Part shown: positions 52,971 through 61,970 of the stretch, piece by piece
Numbering within the stretch: position 1 is the first letter of the stretch
Layout of the letters: every line of letters begins with the position of its first letter
NCBI RefSeq assembly: GCF_030436345.1
Contig: NZ_CP124038.1
Location: 496,001 to 560,000, forward strand
Source: [Borrelia] tanukii
GTDB lineage: Bacteria > Spirochaetota > Spirochaetia > Borreliales > Borreliaceae
DNA: 64,000 nucleotides
Direction of reading: 5' to 3'
The notes under the pieces: generated by a model
What the model was told of the DNA's origin: nothing
The model's input: the letters and a program-made list of their open reading frames with translations, nothing else
Database searches by the model: none
Position numbers and translations under genes: made by a program

Positions 52971-53669
52971 TTAATCGTTTCTTCTTTGGCCCAAAAATCT
53001 TAAAAGATATAAAAATAAATTTATAAAATCTAAATAAAGCTTAAGTGATGCTACAACTGCCATTCTATTTTTTATTTCAGTATCGTCTTGAAGCATGTTA
53101 TTCATTTTAGCAATATTTTGAACGTCATAAGCTGTGAGTCCTGTGAATATGATTACGCCCAAAATAGATATAAGGAAATTAAGGCCTGAGCTTCTAAAAA
53201 ACATATTAACAAGAGATGCGATAATGATTCCCCATAAGCCCATTATCATATAGCTTCCCATTTTTGTTAGATCTGTTGTTGTGGTGTATCCGTAAACAGA
53301 CATTCCAAGGAATGTTCCAGCAGTAATTCCAAATGTGAATACTATTGATCCTTGTGTATAAATCATAAATATAGAAGATAATGTTACTCCTGTTAGTGCT
53401 GAGTAGAGCAAGAAAAGAGCTATTGCGGTATTGCTTGATATTTTATTAAGAGCACCGCTTATTGCATATACAAGTCCAAATTGTATAAGTATTATAGTCA
53501 TAAATGACATTGGATTTGAGAATATCATTGCTTTGATTGTTTGATTTTCTGAGGTTGCATATGCAAACATTGCTGAAATTAAAAGTCCAATTGACATAAG
53601 CCCAAAAACTTTGGCTAAAAACTTGTTTTTTATTAATATCTCTTGTTTTTCTTGTGTTAAATCGATCAT
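52971..53669 (-). CDS. Bax inhibitor-1 (BI-1/YbhL) family membrane protein
   Basis: A 232-residue inner-membrane protein with seven hydrophobic segments, starting at about residue 20 (VFGLMSIGLLISAMFAYATS). Family motifs are IFTGLTAYDVQNIAKMNN near the sixth helix and the C-terminal ASLKLYLDFINLFLYLLRF with the conserved aspartate. Bacterial members have been described as calcium leak channels or FtsH-interacting proteins; the role here is unknown. AAGGAGG precedes ATG 53669. Confidence 0.92.
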   Translation of the reverse strand: MIDLTQEKQEILIKNKFLAKVFGLMSIGLLISAMFAYATSENQTIKAMIFSNPMSFMTIILIQFGLVYAISGALNKISSNTAIALFLLYSALTGVTLSSIFMIYTQGSIVFTFGITAGTFLGMSVYGYTTTTDLTKMGSYMIMGLWGIIIASLVNMFFRSSGLNFLISILGVIIFTGLTAYDVQNIAKMNNMLQDDTEIKNRMAVVASLKLYLDFINLFLYLLRFLGQRRND

Positions 53670-53700
53670 AATAAAGCCTCCTTATTATTAATATTTATTA

Positions 53701-55782
53701 TTAAGATTTGTTTTGATCGTTAAATTTTTTGCGAAGTTCATCAAATATAGCGCTTGGAACTTTTCCATATTTTAAGAATTCCATTGAGAATTCTGCTTTT
53801 CCTTGGGTAGAGGATCTAAGGACTGTTGAAAACCCAAACATTTCGCTTAAAGGCACTTCAGCCTCAACTTTTGAAAAACTTCCATCTTCTAGTGAACCCG
53901 TTATTATTCCTCTTCTTTGGTTTAAAAGTCCAAACATATTTCCTTGGAATTCAGTAGGCCCTTCAAGGGTAACTTTCATTATTGGCTCAAGGATTGTAGG
54001 CTTTGCTTTTTCGTAAGCTTCTCTAAAAGCACCAATTGCTGCTAATTGGAATGCAATATCAGATGAGTCAACAATGTGATATTGGCCATCATTGATTGTA
54101 ATTTTTATATCAACTATTGGAAAACCAATTAATGTCCCTTTTTCCATTGCCTTTTGGAATCCTTTGTCACATGACGGGATGTATTCTGTTGGAATTACTC
54201 CCCCTTTTATCAGATTAACAAATTCGTATGTTTCTCCTTCTTTATTAAGAGGCTCCATAAACCCGGCAACTCGTCCAAACTGACCAGCTCCTCCAGATTG
54301 TTTTTTATGAGTATAGTTGAATTCAGCTTTTCCCGTAATTGTTTCTCTATATGCTACTTGAGGCATTCCGGTTTCAACTTCTGCTTTGAATTCTCTTTTC
54401 ATTCTTTCGATATAAACCTCTAAGTGTAGTTCTCCCATGCCTTGAATTATTGTTTCATTTGATTCAATATCAACATAAGTTTTAAATGTTGGATCTTCTT
54501 TTGTAAATCTCCCAAGAGCTTTAGCCATATTGTCAGCAGATTTTTTGTCTTTCGGTTTTACAGAAAGAGAAATTACTGGGTCTGGAATAAACATTGATGT
54601 CATTGAATAGCTGATCGACGGATCGCAAAATGTATCTCCTGATGCACATTCTATTCCAAATAAAGCAACAATGTCGCCACTTCCTCCAAATTCAATATCT
54701 TCTGTATTATTAGCATGCATTCTGATAAGTCTTCCGACTTTGAATTTTTTAGAAGTTCTTGAGTTGATAAGTTCTTGTCCTTTTTTTAAGGTTCCTTGAT
54801 ATATTCTGACATAGGTTAATTGACCGTATTGTCCGTCTTCAAGTTTAAATGCAAGAGCAACAGTTGGGAGATCGTTGTCAATTTTAAGATCGATTTCTTT
54901 TTCATTATTATTAAGGTCAAGAGCGGTGTTTTTTATATCATGAGGGGATGGTAAAAATCTGGTTACAGCATCTAAGAGTAATTGTACCCCTTTATTTTTA
55001 TAAGCAGACCCCATAAATACAGGGCATAATTTTAAAGCCAATGTTCCTGTTCTAATTGCATTGTATATTATTTCAACAGGGACATCTTTTCCTTCCATGT
55101 GCAATTCCATAAGCTCATCATTAAAGTCGGCAAGAGCGTCAAGCATTATTTCTCGTTTATTTTTTGCTTCTTCTAAGATATCTGAGGGTATTTCTTTTTC
55201 TATTATTTCGGTTCCATCTTTTCCTTCAAAATAGTAAGCTTTCATTAATACAAGGTCTACAACTCCAATATGTTTGTCTTCTAATCCAATTGGGATTTGC
55301 ATTAAAACGGAGTTTAAGTCAAGTTTTGATCTTAGTTGATCTTTTACATTGTAAGGATTTGCTCCAGTTTTATCGCATTTGTTTACAAATGCAAGGCGAG
55401 GTACGCTATATCTTTTAAGTTGACGATCAACGGTTATTGATTGGGATTGAACTCCTGCAACAGAATCAAGAACCAATATTGCTCCGTCAAGCACCCTAAG
55501 AGATCTTTCAACTTCAATTGTAAAATCTACGTGACCTGGTGTGTCAATAATATTTATTGGAAAATCTTTCCATTCAACGTGAGTTGCAGCTGATGCTATT
55601 GTGATTCCTCTTTCTCTTTCAAGTTCCATTGAGTCCATTGTTGCGCCAACTCCATCTTTGCCTTTTACTTCGTGAATTGCATGAATTTTATTGCAATAAA
55701 AAAGAATTCGTTCCGTAAGAGTAGTTTTTCCTGAGTCGATGTGAGCGCTAATACCGATGTTTCGTAATTTATTGTAGTCCAT
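53701..55782 (-). CDS. fusA: Elongation factor G
   Basis: The translocation GTPase. The 693-residue protein has the full EF-G domain set: G1 [16 protein letters not shown]3 [16 protein letters not shown]4 NKCD, switch region [14 protein letters not shown], and domain IV ([20 protein letters not shown]). B. burgdorferi is reported to have two EF-Gs with split translocation and recycling roles; from memory this is the translocation type (BB0540), which sequence alone does not prove. ATG 55782 lies 10 bases after AGGAGGG, with a 6-codon out-of-frame ORF between them. Confidence 0.96.
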   Translation of the reverse strand: MDYNKLRNIGISAHIDSGKTTLTERILFYCNKIHAIHEVKGKDGVGATMDSMELERERGITIASAATHVEWKDFPINIIDTPGHVDFTIEVERSLRVLDGAILVLDSVAGVQSQSITVDRQLKRYSVPRLAFVNKCDKTGANPYNVKDQLRSKLDLNSVLMQIPIGLEDKHIGVVDLVLMKAYYFEGKDGTEIIEKEIPSDILEEAKNKREIMLDALADFNDELMELHMEGKDVPVEIIYNAIRTGTLALKLCPVFMGSAYKNKGVQLLLDAVTRFLPSPHDIKNTALDLNNNEKEIDLKIDNDLPTVALAFKLEDGQYGQLTYVRIYQGTLKKGQELINSRTSKKFKVGRLIRMHANNTEDIEFGGSGDIVALFGIECASGDTFCDPSISYSMTSMFIPDPVISLSVKPKDKKSADNMAKALGRFTKEDPTFKTYVDIESNETIIQGMGELHLEVYIERMKREFKAEVETGMPQVAYRETITGKAEFNYTHKKQSGGAGQFGRVAGFMEPLNKEGETYEFVNLIKGGVIPTEYIPSCDKGFQKAMEKGTLIGFPIVDIKITINDGQYHIVDSSDIAFQLAAIGAFREAYEKAKPTILEPIMKVTLEGPTEFQGNMFGLLNQRRGIITGSLEDGSFSKVEAEVPLSEMFGFSTVLRSSTQGKAEFSMEFLKYGKVPSAIFDELRKKFNDQNKS

Positions 55783-56078
55783 TAGACATTATCCCTCCTG
55801 ATGATATGTGAGTAAAAGATTAACTATCTTAGTAATTTTACAAAATTTTTTTTTAAAAATCTATCTTATATCATTTTATGTTATTAAATCTTTTAAAATT
55901 TGAACTATTTAAGAACATATTTGTAGTTTGCTTGATTAAAGTTGTATTAATGTATATCCTTATATTAGGGAATATATCATTTAGTAGATTTTGATTTTAT
56001 TGATTAAACTTTTTATTTAGTGAATTAACTCTTACTTTATTATTATACTCCTAAAATAATTATTTGGAGGAATTTGAG

Positions 56079-56306
56079 TTGGAAACTTTAACAATATCTA
56101 ATGAATTAAGCAAAATATCGCAAGTAGGTTATGATTCTTCTGTGTCTGAGCTTTCTGTATTTTTTAAGGATGGAAGAGCTTATAAATATTTTAAGATTGA
56201 ACCAAGACATTTTAGTGTAATATCTAAACTTATTGAGGACAAAAGATCAGTTGGTAAATATTTAACAGAAAATATATTTAACAAGTATGACCAAGAAAAG
56301 CTTTAA
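56079..56306 (+). CDS. KTSC-domain protein
   Basis: A 75-residue protein that is almost entirely a KTSC domain: IGYD-like QVGYDSSVSELSVFFKDGRA, then YKYFKIEPRHFSVI and KRSVGKYLTENIFNKY. Such proteins are small and of unknown biochemical role. TTG 56079 is chosen as start because GGAGG (56066-56070) is 8 bases before it; a longer frame from TTG 56064 overlaps that site. It is divergent from fusA across about 300 AT-rich bases. Confidence 0.82.
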   Translation: METLTISNELSKISQVGYDSSVSELSVFFKDGRAYKYFKIEPRHFSVISKLIEDKRSVGKYLTENIFNKYDQEKL

Positions 56307-56329
56307 TTTGTTTTTTTAGATAGTATAAA

Positions 56330-56359
56330 AGCCCTTTTGTTTTTAAACAGGAGGGCTTA
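56330..56359 (+). terminator. Hairpin downstream of the KTSC gene
   Basis: AAGCCCT (56330-56336) and AGGGCTT (56353-56359) form a perfect GC-richer 7-bp stem; inside it GTTT (56340-56343) can pair with AAAC (56346-56349). No T-run follows on the plus strand, so it is an uncertain terminator. Confidence 0.4.
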
Positions 56360-56447
56360 TTTATAGTTAGCTTGCAGAGTGATAAGTTTTATTCTATTTA
56401 TTCTATAATCATCAATATGATTTGTTTAATTTTAAAGTTTAATAGCG

Positions 56448-56476
56448 TTGAAGTTTTATATTTTGATTATTATTAA
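56448..56476 (+). promoter_or_regulatory. Promoter of the TPR lipoprotein gene
   Basis: TTGAAG (56448-56453) and TATTAA (56471-56476) are 17 bases apart, with the transcription start expected near 56483. Confidence 0.45.
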
Positions 56477-56539
56477 ATTTAGTGCTATTTTGCTGCTTTG
56501 AATAATTTAAATAATATTAAGGATTCAAGTAAATTTTTT

Positions 56540-57067
56540 ATGTATAAATTGTTGTTTATTATTGGTTTTGTTTTGTCTTGTAGCTCTATTTTTAAGGAAT
56601 ATCAAAATATATCGGATGAATATTATAAGCTTGCAAAATTAAATGAAGAGCTTGGTAATGATGAGACTTCTGTTTTGCTATATGAAAAATCTATTAAATT
56701 TAATATTAATGCTGGTGATGATTCAAGTTACAATTTTATTTTAGCTTACATTAATTTGAAAAAATATGAAGAAGCTGAGTTGAAACTTAATTCCATCATA
56801 AAAGAAGATCCAGAAAATATTTTGTTAATTAATTTGAAGGGATATTTATTTTTTAAGAAAAATGATTTAGATAATGCTTTGATTTATTATTTGAAAACCT
56901 TAGAATTTGCGCCTGCAAATAAAGAGGCTTTATTTAATATTTTTTACATTTATCATTTAAAGAACGACAAAAAAAATGCAAAAAAATATATTTTAAGATA
57001 TAAAGAGTTAAATCATCCTATACCAAGTGGTGCAGAAGAAATGGTTTCTTCTGTTGTTAAGAATTAA
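56540..57067 (+). CDS. TPR-repeat putative lipoprotein
   Basis: The protein has a hydrophobic signal ending FVLSCSSIF, with a probable lipidated Cys, then TPR-like helices: YYKLAKLNEELGNDETSVLL, FILAYINLKKYEEAELKLNS, LINLKGYLFFKKNDLDNALI and ALFNIFYIYHLKNDKKNAKK. The ATG at 56540 (175 residues) gives a clean, short signal; an in-frame TTG at 56498 (189 residues) adds a polar N-terminus. Neither has a good Shine-Dalgarno, so the start is uncertain. Partner proteins are unknown. Confidence 0.78.
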   Translation: MYKLLFIIGFVLSCSSIFKEYQNISDEYYKLAKLNEELGNDETSVLLYEKSIKFNINAGDDSSYNFILAYINLKKYEEAELKLNSIIKEDPENILLINLKGYLFFKKNDLDNALIYYLKTLEFAPANKEALFNIFYIYHLKNDKKNAKKYILRYKELNHPIPSGAEEMVSSVVKN

Positions 57068-57118
57068 TTTTTTAATTTTTTGTTTACTTTTTACTTTTTT
57101 ACTTTATGATAATTATTA

Positions 57119-57124
57119 TATAAT
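57119..57124 (+). promoter_or_regulatory. Candidate -10 element for the outer-membrane-like protein gene
   Basis: A perfect TATAAT in the gap before the gene at 57192; the expected -35 region is T-rich (TTTTTA) and poor, so the promoter is tentative. Confidence 0.4.
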
Positions 57125-57191
57125 AAGGTGTGCAATATAAACCCTGTTTTATTTTTCATAATTTCATAAATTTTTGTAGGAGAGCTTGTAT

Positions 57192-57830
57192 ATGATTAGG
57201 CTTAAAGTTTTAATTTTGTGTTTATTTGGGATTTTTGTGGTTAATGGTTTTACAGATACTAATTTTGAATTAAATTTTGGTGGTGGTGTTTCTTTTCCCG
57301 CTAGTCCCTTTTCAAGTTTTTACAATGAGGCTTTAGAGATTAATAAGAAGCTTAAGCAAAATTTGCCTCCAATAGAAAAAGAAGAGATAGTCCAAAATTT
57401 TTCCGATTTGGCTAATATTGCTAAAGCTGGAGTAAAATATGGGACTTATGCTCAATTTGGTGCTAAATTTGATGATTTTATTTCTGTTGGATTTGAGCTC
57501 ATGTTTGACATGAATCTTCTTAAAGTAATAAAGCGTTCAGATGGAACCGCAAATGAAAATTTCTCGTTTATTATGGCAATAACACCGAGATTTTATACAA
57601 AATTAGATTTTTTTGTTTTAGCTTTAGCGTTTTTCACTGGGCCTAAGATTAATATAGCTACTTCTGCTGCAGATTCTGTTTTAGCAGAATTGGGAACAAT
57701 GGGTTGGGATATTGGTGCTAGACTTTCATTCTCTTTTTTAATTCTTGAAGGTTACTATGTTTGGAATATTCAAAACGTTAAATTTTCTGATTTCAAGTTT
57801 GGAATAGGATTTGAATTTGGAATTGTGTAA
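57192..57830 (+). CDS. Putative outer-membrane beta-barrel protein
   Basis: The start is ATG 57192, 7 bases after AGGAGAG (57178-57184); 212 residues. A signal peptide (MIRLKVLILCLFGIFVVNGF) is followed by alternating hydrophobic/polar strands with Gly and aromatics: FELNFGGGVSFPASPFSSF, VKYGTYAQFGAKFDDFISVG, FSFIMAITPRFYTKLDFFVL and the last strand FGIGFEFGIV. This pattern suits a small beta barrel. It recalls the borrelial DUF3996 proteins (from memory, low certainty). It has no cotranscribed neighbour within 150 bases. Confidence 0.75.
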   Translation: MIRLKVLILCLFGIFVVNGFTDTNFELNFGGGVSFPASPFSSFYNEALEINKKLKQNLPPIEKEEIVQNFSDLANIAKAGVKYGTYAQFGAKFDDFISVGFELMFDMNLLKVIKRSDGTANENFSFIMAITPRFYTKLDFFVLALAFFTGPKINIATSAADSVLAELGTMGWDIGARLSFSFLILEGYYVWNIQNVKFSDFKFGIGFEFGIV

Positions 57831-57991
57831 TTCACACAGTATTTTTTGATTTTTCTTTTTATTATTGAGGCTAAAATGTTTTAATGACCTTGTTTTAAAA
57901 ATTTTTAGTTATTTTATGCGTATAAATTATGTTAATTATCAAATTAAGACTGTTGAGATATAAATATTTTTTAAAAAAAACGAGGAGTTAG

Positions 57992-59212
57992 GTGAATTTA
58001 CTTAAAAAAAAATCAATAGGAATTATTGCTTGTCCTGGGGGTAGAGTTTTAGCCAGTAAGATAATAGAAGAGCTTGAAAGGATATTTATAAATGTTGAAA
58101 ATGATATTTTAGATAGTATATGCCAAGATTCTAAAGCTCTAAAGGAAGAAATTTTTAAGATTGAAAAAGTTTTATCTCCTTTTTTAGAAGGCCTTAGTTT
58201 ATCTACCCTTAAGAGTAAAGAGCCTTTAGAAATTCCTGTAAAATTTGTTAAATTTGCCAATGGTGAATTTAAAACTGAAATTTTAAAAACAATCAGGAAT
58301 AAGGATATTTTTATTGTTCAAGATGTTGCTAATACTTACGAAGTTGAAATAAATAGTAATGAAAAAATAATTATGACAGTTAATGACCACATAATGAATT
58401 TAATGACGACAATAGATGCTTGCATGCAGGCTAAAGCCAACTCTGTTAGTGTTATTATTCCGTCTTATCCTTATTCAAGGCAAGATAAAAAACATTCAAG
58501 AGAATGTTTAACGGCAAGTCTTATTGGAAGATTTTTAGAAGAACTGGGGATTAGACATATTTTGACTTTAGACATTCACTCAAAGGCCATTGAGAATGTA
58601 TTTAGGAAGGTTTATTTTGAAAATTTAAATGTTTCTTATGAAATCTTTAGGTCTCTTAGGGATTTGATCGACATTAAAGATTCCAATTTAGTTATTGTTT
58701 CTCCTGATACGGGTGCTGTAAGTAGGAATAAATTTTTTGCATCAAGCCTTAAGAGTCCTCTTGCCTTGCTTTATAAGGAGAGAGATTATTCAAGAGTTTC
58801 AAATGATGCTGCTGATTCAAATATTTCTGTAACCAAACTTTTAGGAGACGTTGAAGGTAAGAATGTTTTTATGAGTGATGATATGTTAGCTACTGGGGGT
58901 ACTCTGATTAAGGCAATGAAATTGCTTAAAAGCATGGGCGCTAAAAAGATTGTATGTGGGATTAGTTTGCCATTTTTTAATGGAGATGCTATTAAATATT
59001 TTGACAAAGCTTATGAGGAAGGGTATTTTTATAAAATAATTGGAACAAATGCTGTTTATCATAATGATGAATTAATAAATAAGCCTTGGTATCATGAAGC
59101 TAATGTTGCATATCTTTTTGCAGATGCAATCTTTGCAATTTATAATAAAGTTGGTTTACAAAAAATTCTTGACAGAAGGGATGATATTCAAAAATTGATT
59201 GCCAAAGGTTAA
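57992..59212 (+). CDS. prs: Ribose-phosphate pyrophosphokinase with insertions
   Basis: Makes PRPP from ribose 5-phosphate and ATP, for nucleotide and NAD synthesis. Family motifs are KFANGEFKTEI, SYPYSRQDKKHSRE, LTLDIHSKAIENVF, IVSPDTGAVSRN and the PRPP loop FMSDDMLATGGTLIKA. The 406 residues exceed the usual ~315: about 45 extra residues lie between the first helix and KFANGEF, and a shorter insert follows QDVANTYEVE. The start is GTG 57992 behind GAGGAG. It is followed after 3 bases by the FGGY kinase gene. Confidence 0.92.
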   Translation: MNLLKKKSIGIIACPGGRVLASKIIEELERIFINVENDILDSICQDSKALKEEIFKIEKVLSPFLEGLSLSTLKSKEPLEIPVKFVKFANGEFKTEILKTIRNKDIFIVQDVANTYEVEINSNEKIIMTVNDHIMNLMTTIDACMQAKANSVSVIIPSYPYSRQDKKHSRECLTASLIGRFLEELGIRHILTLDIHSKAIENVFRKVYFENLNVSYEIFRSLRDLIDIKDSNLVIVSPDTGAVSRNKFFASSLKSPLALLYKERDYSRVSNDAADSNISVTKLLGDVEGKNVFMSDDMLATGGTLIKAMKLLKSMGAKKIVCGISLPFFNGDAIKYFDKAYEEGYFYKIIGTNAVYHNDELINKPWYHEANVAYLFADAIFAIYNKVGLQKILDRRDDIQKLIAKG

Positions 59213-59215
59213 TTT

Positions 59216-60580
59216 ATGAATGCTCTTAGTATTGATATTGGCACTAGTGTTTTAAAGGCAGCATTAGTTAGTTCTGAAAATGGAGTTTTAAGCTATATCG
59301 ATATTAGTTATTCAGATTATTTTGATGTCGATTTCGAAAATTTTGACTTTAATATATGGCTTTTTTCTTTTAAAAAAGCCATATCCAACTTTCAGTCTAG
59401 CAAAATAGATTGCATTTCTGTTAGTGGTATTTCACCATGTTTAATTGCTTTAAATTCAAATTTAATTCCTTTGGAAGTGTTACATTGGAATTCCCTTAAA
59501 ATTAAACCTGATTTTAGGGGAAAGTCTGTATTTTTGCCCTATGTGCTTAGTACTGTTGAAAGAGGAACATATTCTAAAATAAGCTATTTTGTTTCTTGTT
59601 TTGAGTATTTTATTTATTTGCTTACTGGAAAGCTTTTTACAAGCTTTCCAAGCATAGATTATATTCCTTTTATTTGGGACGATGTGGAGATAAAAAAATA
59701 TGGGCTTGATAAGAACAAATTTCCTCCGTTCATAAGAATGGGAGAAAATATTGGTGTTGTAACTTATAAAGCAGGAGTTGAATTTGGACTAAGTAGCGGA
59801 ATTAGTGTAATTAATGCGGGATCAGATTATTTGAGTGTTTTGATGGGAAGTGGTGCTTTTCAAGAAGGAATTGTGTCAAATAGAATGGGTACAAGTGAAG
59901 GATTTAATTTTGTTTCAAGCGCATATTTACCCGGATTTTCTTTGGAATATCCTTATTTTTTAGAAGGATATTTTATTGTTGGGAGAATCGTTCCTTTTGG
60001 ATATTTGATTCAACTATTAAAAGACAGCTTTTATAAAAAAAGTTTGACTTTTAAGTTTCTTTTAGAAAAGATTGTTAAAAGTGCCATTTTAAATGATGTA
60101 TACTTTTATCCAAGCAAAATTAAACTTTTTAATGATTTGTTTATTTTAGATCCTTATATTAGTAAAGATTTAAGTAAAGGAATTTTTGGCAGTATTAAAA
60201 ATCCATTAGAGATTGGTTTGGCAATACTTGAGTTTGTATGTTTTGCTTTTTACAACAGATTAGTAGAATTAAAAGCCTGTAAAAAAGAAATTTCAAGTAT
60301 TTTTGTTAGTGGATCTAATTCCGATAATTTGCTTTTAAATCAAATAAAAGCAAATATTCTTGGCAAAGAGTTGAAGATTTTTGATTTTAAGCATTCAGAG
60401 ATTATTGGAGGGGCAATTCAAGTATTCTATTCGTTAAAAGAATTTGGCAGTTTAAATGATTCTTTTTTAAAGCTTGCAAAGATTAAGCACGTTGTTTCGC
60501 CTATTATCGAGGTTCATGAAGAATATTTAGAAAAATATCAAAAATATATTAATAATTATAGCTTATTTGTTAACGGGTAA
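59216..60580 (+). CDS. FGGY-family carbohydrate kinase (xylulokinase-like)
   Basis: A 454-residue sugar kinase of the FGGY family: ALSIDIGTSVLKAALV at the N-terminus (phosphate 1 motif), VINAGSDYLSVLMGSGAFQE for the GDQ-like region, and IFVSGSNSDNLLLNQIKANI near the C-terminus. The substrate (xylulose, or another pentose or polyol) is not decidable by eye; it is somewhat divergent, so I give no gene symbol. It follows prs by 3 bases and overlaps the convergent SPOR-protein stop by 18 bases. Confidence 0.85.
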   Translation: MNALSIDIGTSVLKAALVSSENGVLSYIDISYSDYFDVDFENFDFNIWLFSFKKAISNFQSSKIDCISVSGISPCLIALNSNLIPLEVLHWNSLKIKPDFRGKSVFLPYVLSTVERGTYSKISYFVSCFEYFIYLLTGKLFTSFPSIDYIPFIWDDVEIKKYGLDKNKFPPFIRMGENIGVVTYKAGVEFGLSSGISVINAGSDYLSVLMGSGAFQEGIVSNRMGTSEGFNFVSSAYLPGFSLEYPYFLEGYFIVGRIVPFGYLIQLLKDSFYKKSLTFKFLLEKIVKSAILNDVYFYPSKIKLFNDLFILDPYISKDLSKGIFGSIKNPLEIGLAILEFVCFAFYNRLVELKACKKEISSIFVSGSNSDNLLLNQIKANILGKELKIFDFKHSEIIGGAIQVFYSLKEFGSLNDSFLKLAKIKHVVSPIIEVHEEYLEKYQKYINNYSLFVNG

Positions 60581-61369
60581 TATGTAAGTTTCTTTAAATT
60601 CACTTATTCCTGCTATTTTTTTAAGGTCTGTTTTTGCTTCTGATTTGGTCTTATAAGGGCCAGATCTTACTCTGTAAATATCTTTATTATCTACCGTTGC
60701 AGAATATATTTTGGCAACTATATTATATTTGAGTAATTTTTGAATATAGTTGTCTGCATTGATTGGGTCTGAGAGTGATACAAATTGTATGTAATATTCT
60801 GTATTGGGGTCATATATGTTATCAATATTTAAATTTTTTTGTGCTAAGGATTGAGATTTTTCAATGGTTTTTAATTTTTGAGAAGCATTGGGTATTTTTT
60901 GAGTTGTAGGTTGGGATTTTTCAATGGTTTTTAATTTTTGAGAAGCATTGGGTATTTTTTGAGTTGTAGGTTGAGATTTTTCAATGGTTTTTAATTTTTG
61001 AGAAGTATTGGGTATTTTTTGAGTTGTAGGTTGAGATTTTTCAATAGTTTTTGATTTTTGAGAAGCATTAGGTATTTTTTGAGTTGTAGTTTTTTTTTCT
61101 TTGTTTAAATCTTGTGTTAAATCTATGATTATTTCATTTGGAGTTTCAGATACCTTTAAAGATTTTTCATTTTGGTCAACGTTTTCTAAAGTGCTTTCAT
61201 CTTTAGTTTCTTCTAAAACAATATTTTTCTCTGCAATATCTGAGGCCAAATTTTTGTTTGGAAAGAAAATAATTGTCCCAAGAAAGATTATGATACAAAC
61301 TGTTGCAATCGAGGTTAGTGCTACAAAAAATCCTTTGTTGTTATCATTGTTTTCATTCAAATCTTTCAT
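60563..61369 (-). CDS. SPOR-domain membrane protein with tandem repeats
   Basis: SPOR domains bind denuded glycan strands at the division site. The 268-residue protein starts at ATG 61369 behind GGGGGAT; an earlier frame start is inside coaE. One transmembrane segment (about residues 13-38, GFFVALTSIATVCIIIFLGT) is followed by an acidic linker, four 20-residue repeats (unit TTQKIPNASQKLKTIEKSQP) and the SPOR domain (YYIQFVSLSDPINADNYIQK, then VDNKDIYRVRSGPYKTKSEA). The repeats make a long Lys/Gln/Thr-rich spacer across the periplasm. It overlaps the end of coaE by 17 bases. Confidence 0.88.
   Translation of the reverse strand: MKDLNENNDNNKGFFVALTSIATVCIIIFLGTIIFFPNKNLASDIAEKNIVLEETKDESTLENVDQNEKSLKVSETPNEIIIDLTQDLNKEKKTTTQKIPNASQKSKTIEKSQPTTQKIPNTSQKLKTIEKSQPTTQKIPNASQKLKTIEKSQPTTQKIPNASQKLKTIEKSQSLAQKNLNIDNIYDPNTEYYIQFVSLSDPINADNYIQKLLKYNIVAKIYSATVDNKDIYRVRSGPYKTKSEAKTDLKKIAGISEFKETYILPVNK
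60851..61090 (-). repeat. Four tandem 60-bp repeats inside the SPOR gene
   Basis: Copies at 60851-60910, 60911-60970, 60971-61030 and 61031-61090 differ at only a few bases each (for example gaagcattg versus gaagtattg). They encode the 20-residue unit in frame, so they are coding repeats. The high identity suggests recent duplication and possible copy-number variation between strains. Confidence 0.95.
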
Positions 61370-61970
61370 AGTTAATGATCCCCCGCATTTTTTTTTCAAT
61401 TTCTTTTTCTAGATATGCATAATTCTTATTATTAATTATATTGATTATTTTTAAGTTTATAATATTTTTTTTAAAAAAAATATCTTTTTGAATTTTGAGT
61501 ATTTTATTGATTATATTTAAGTCTATGTTTGGTGTAGAATATGATAATCTATTTTTTATTATAGAAGTCTTGGCTTTGACCACGATTATATAGTCGCAAA
61601 GTTTTTCTAAATTTATTTTAAAAAGTAAAGCAGCATTGATTAGTATTTTTGTAGATTGGCTTTGAATTAGGATTTTTTTTGTTTTATTGAGTATGATTGG
61701 GTGCGATATGCTTTCAAGCTTCTTTAATGCGCCACTGTCATTAAATACAAGATTTCTTATTAAGAGTCTGTCTATTTCATTTTTAGTATTTAATATTTTT
61801 TGACCAAATATTTTAACCAATTCTTCTTTTTTTTCATGTAAGACTGAATGTCCAAGCTTGTCTGCATTTATTTCGTAAAATCCATATTTATTGCTAATTA
61901 TTTTAGAAGCAGCATCTTTTCCAGATGCAATTCTTCCCGTTATTCCAATGATTAATGGATTTCTCCCCAT
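61353..61970 (-). CDS. coaE: Dephospho-CoA kinase
   Basis: Last step of coenzyme A synthesis. The 205-residue protein has the P-loop IIGITGRIASGKDAAS (Ala and Asp where GSGKS is usual), the NADKLGH motif after it, and HPIILNKTKKIL. ATG 61970 lies inside the end of polA (19-base overlap) and the gene overlaps the SPOR gene, so the three minus-strand genes appear cotranscribed. coaX lies in the same window. Confidence 0.88.
   Translation of the reverse strand: MGRNPLIIGITGRIASGKDAASKIISNKYGFYEINADKLGHSVLHEKKEELVKIFGQKILNTKNEIDRLLIRNLVFNDSGALKKLESISHPIILNKTKKILIQSQSTKILINAALLFKINLEKLCDYIIVVKAKTSIIKNRLSYSTPNIDLNIINKILKIQKDIFFKKNIINLKIINIINNKNYAYLEKEIEKKMRGIINYERFE

Noticed and set aside
53729-55418. 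Plus-strand frames inside fusA
   Set aside because: Shadows of EF-G; no independent start sites or motifs.
60851-61090. Tandem repeats as a CRISPR-like array
   Set aside because: Copies are contiguous without spacers, 60 bases long and in frame within the SPOR gene.
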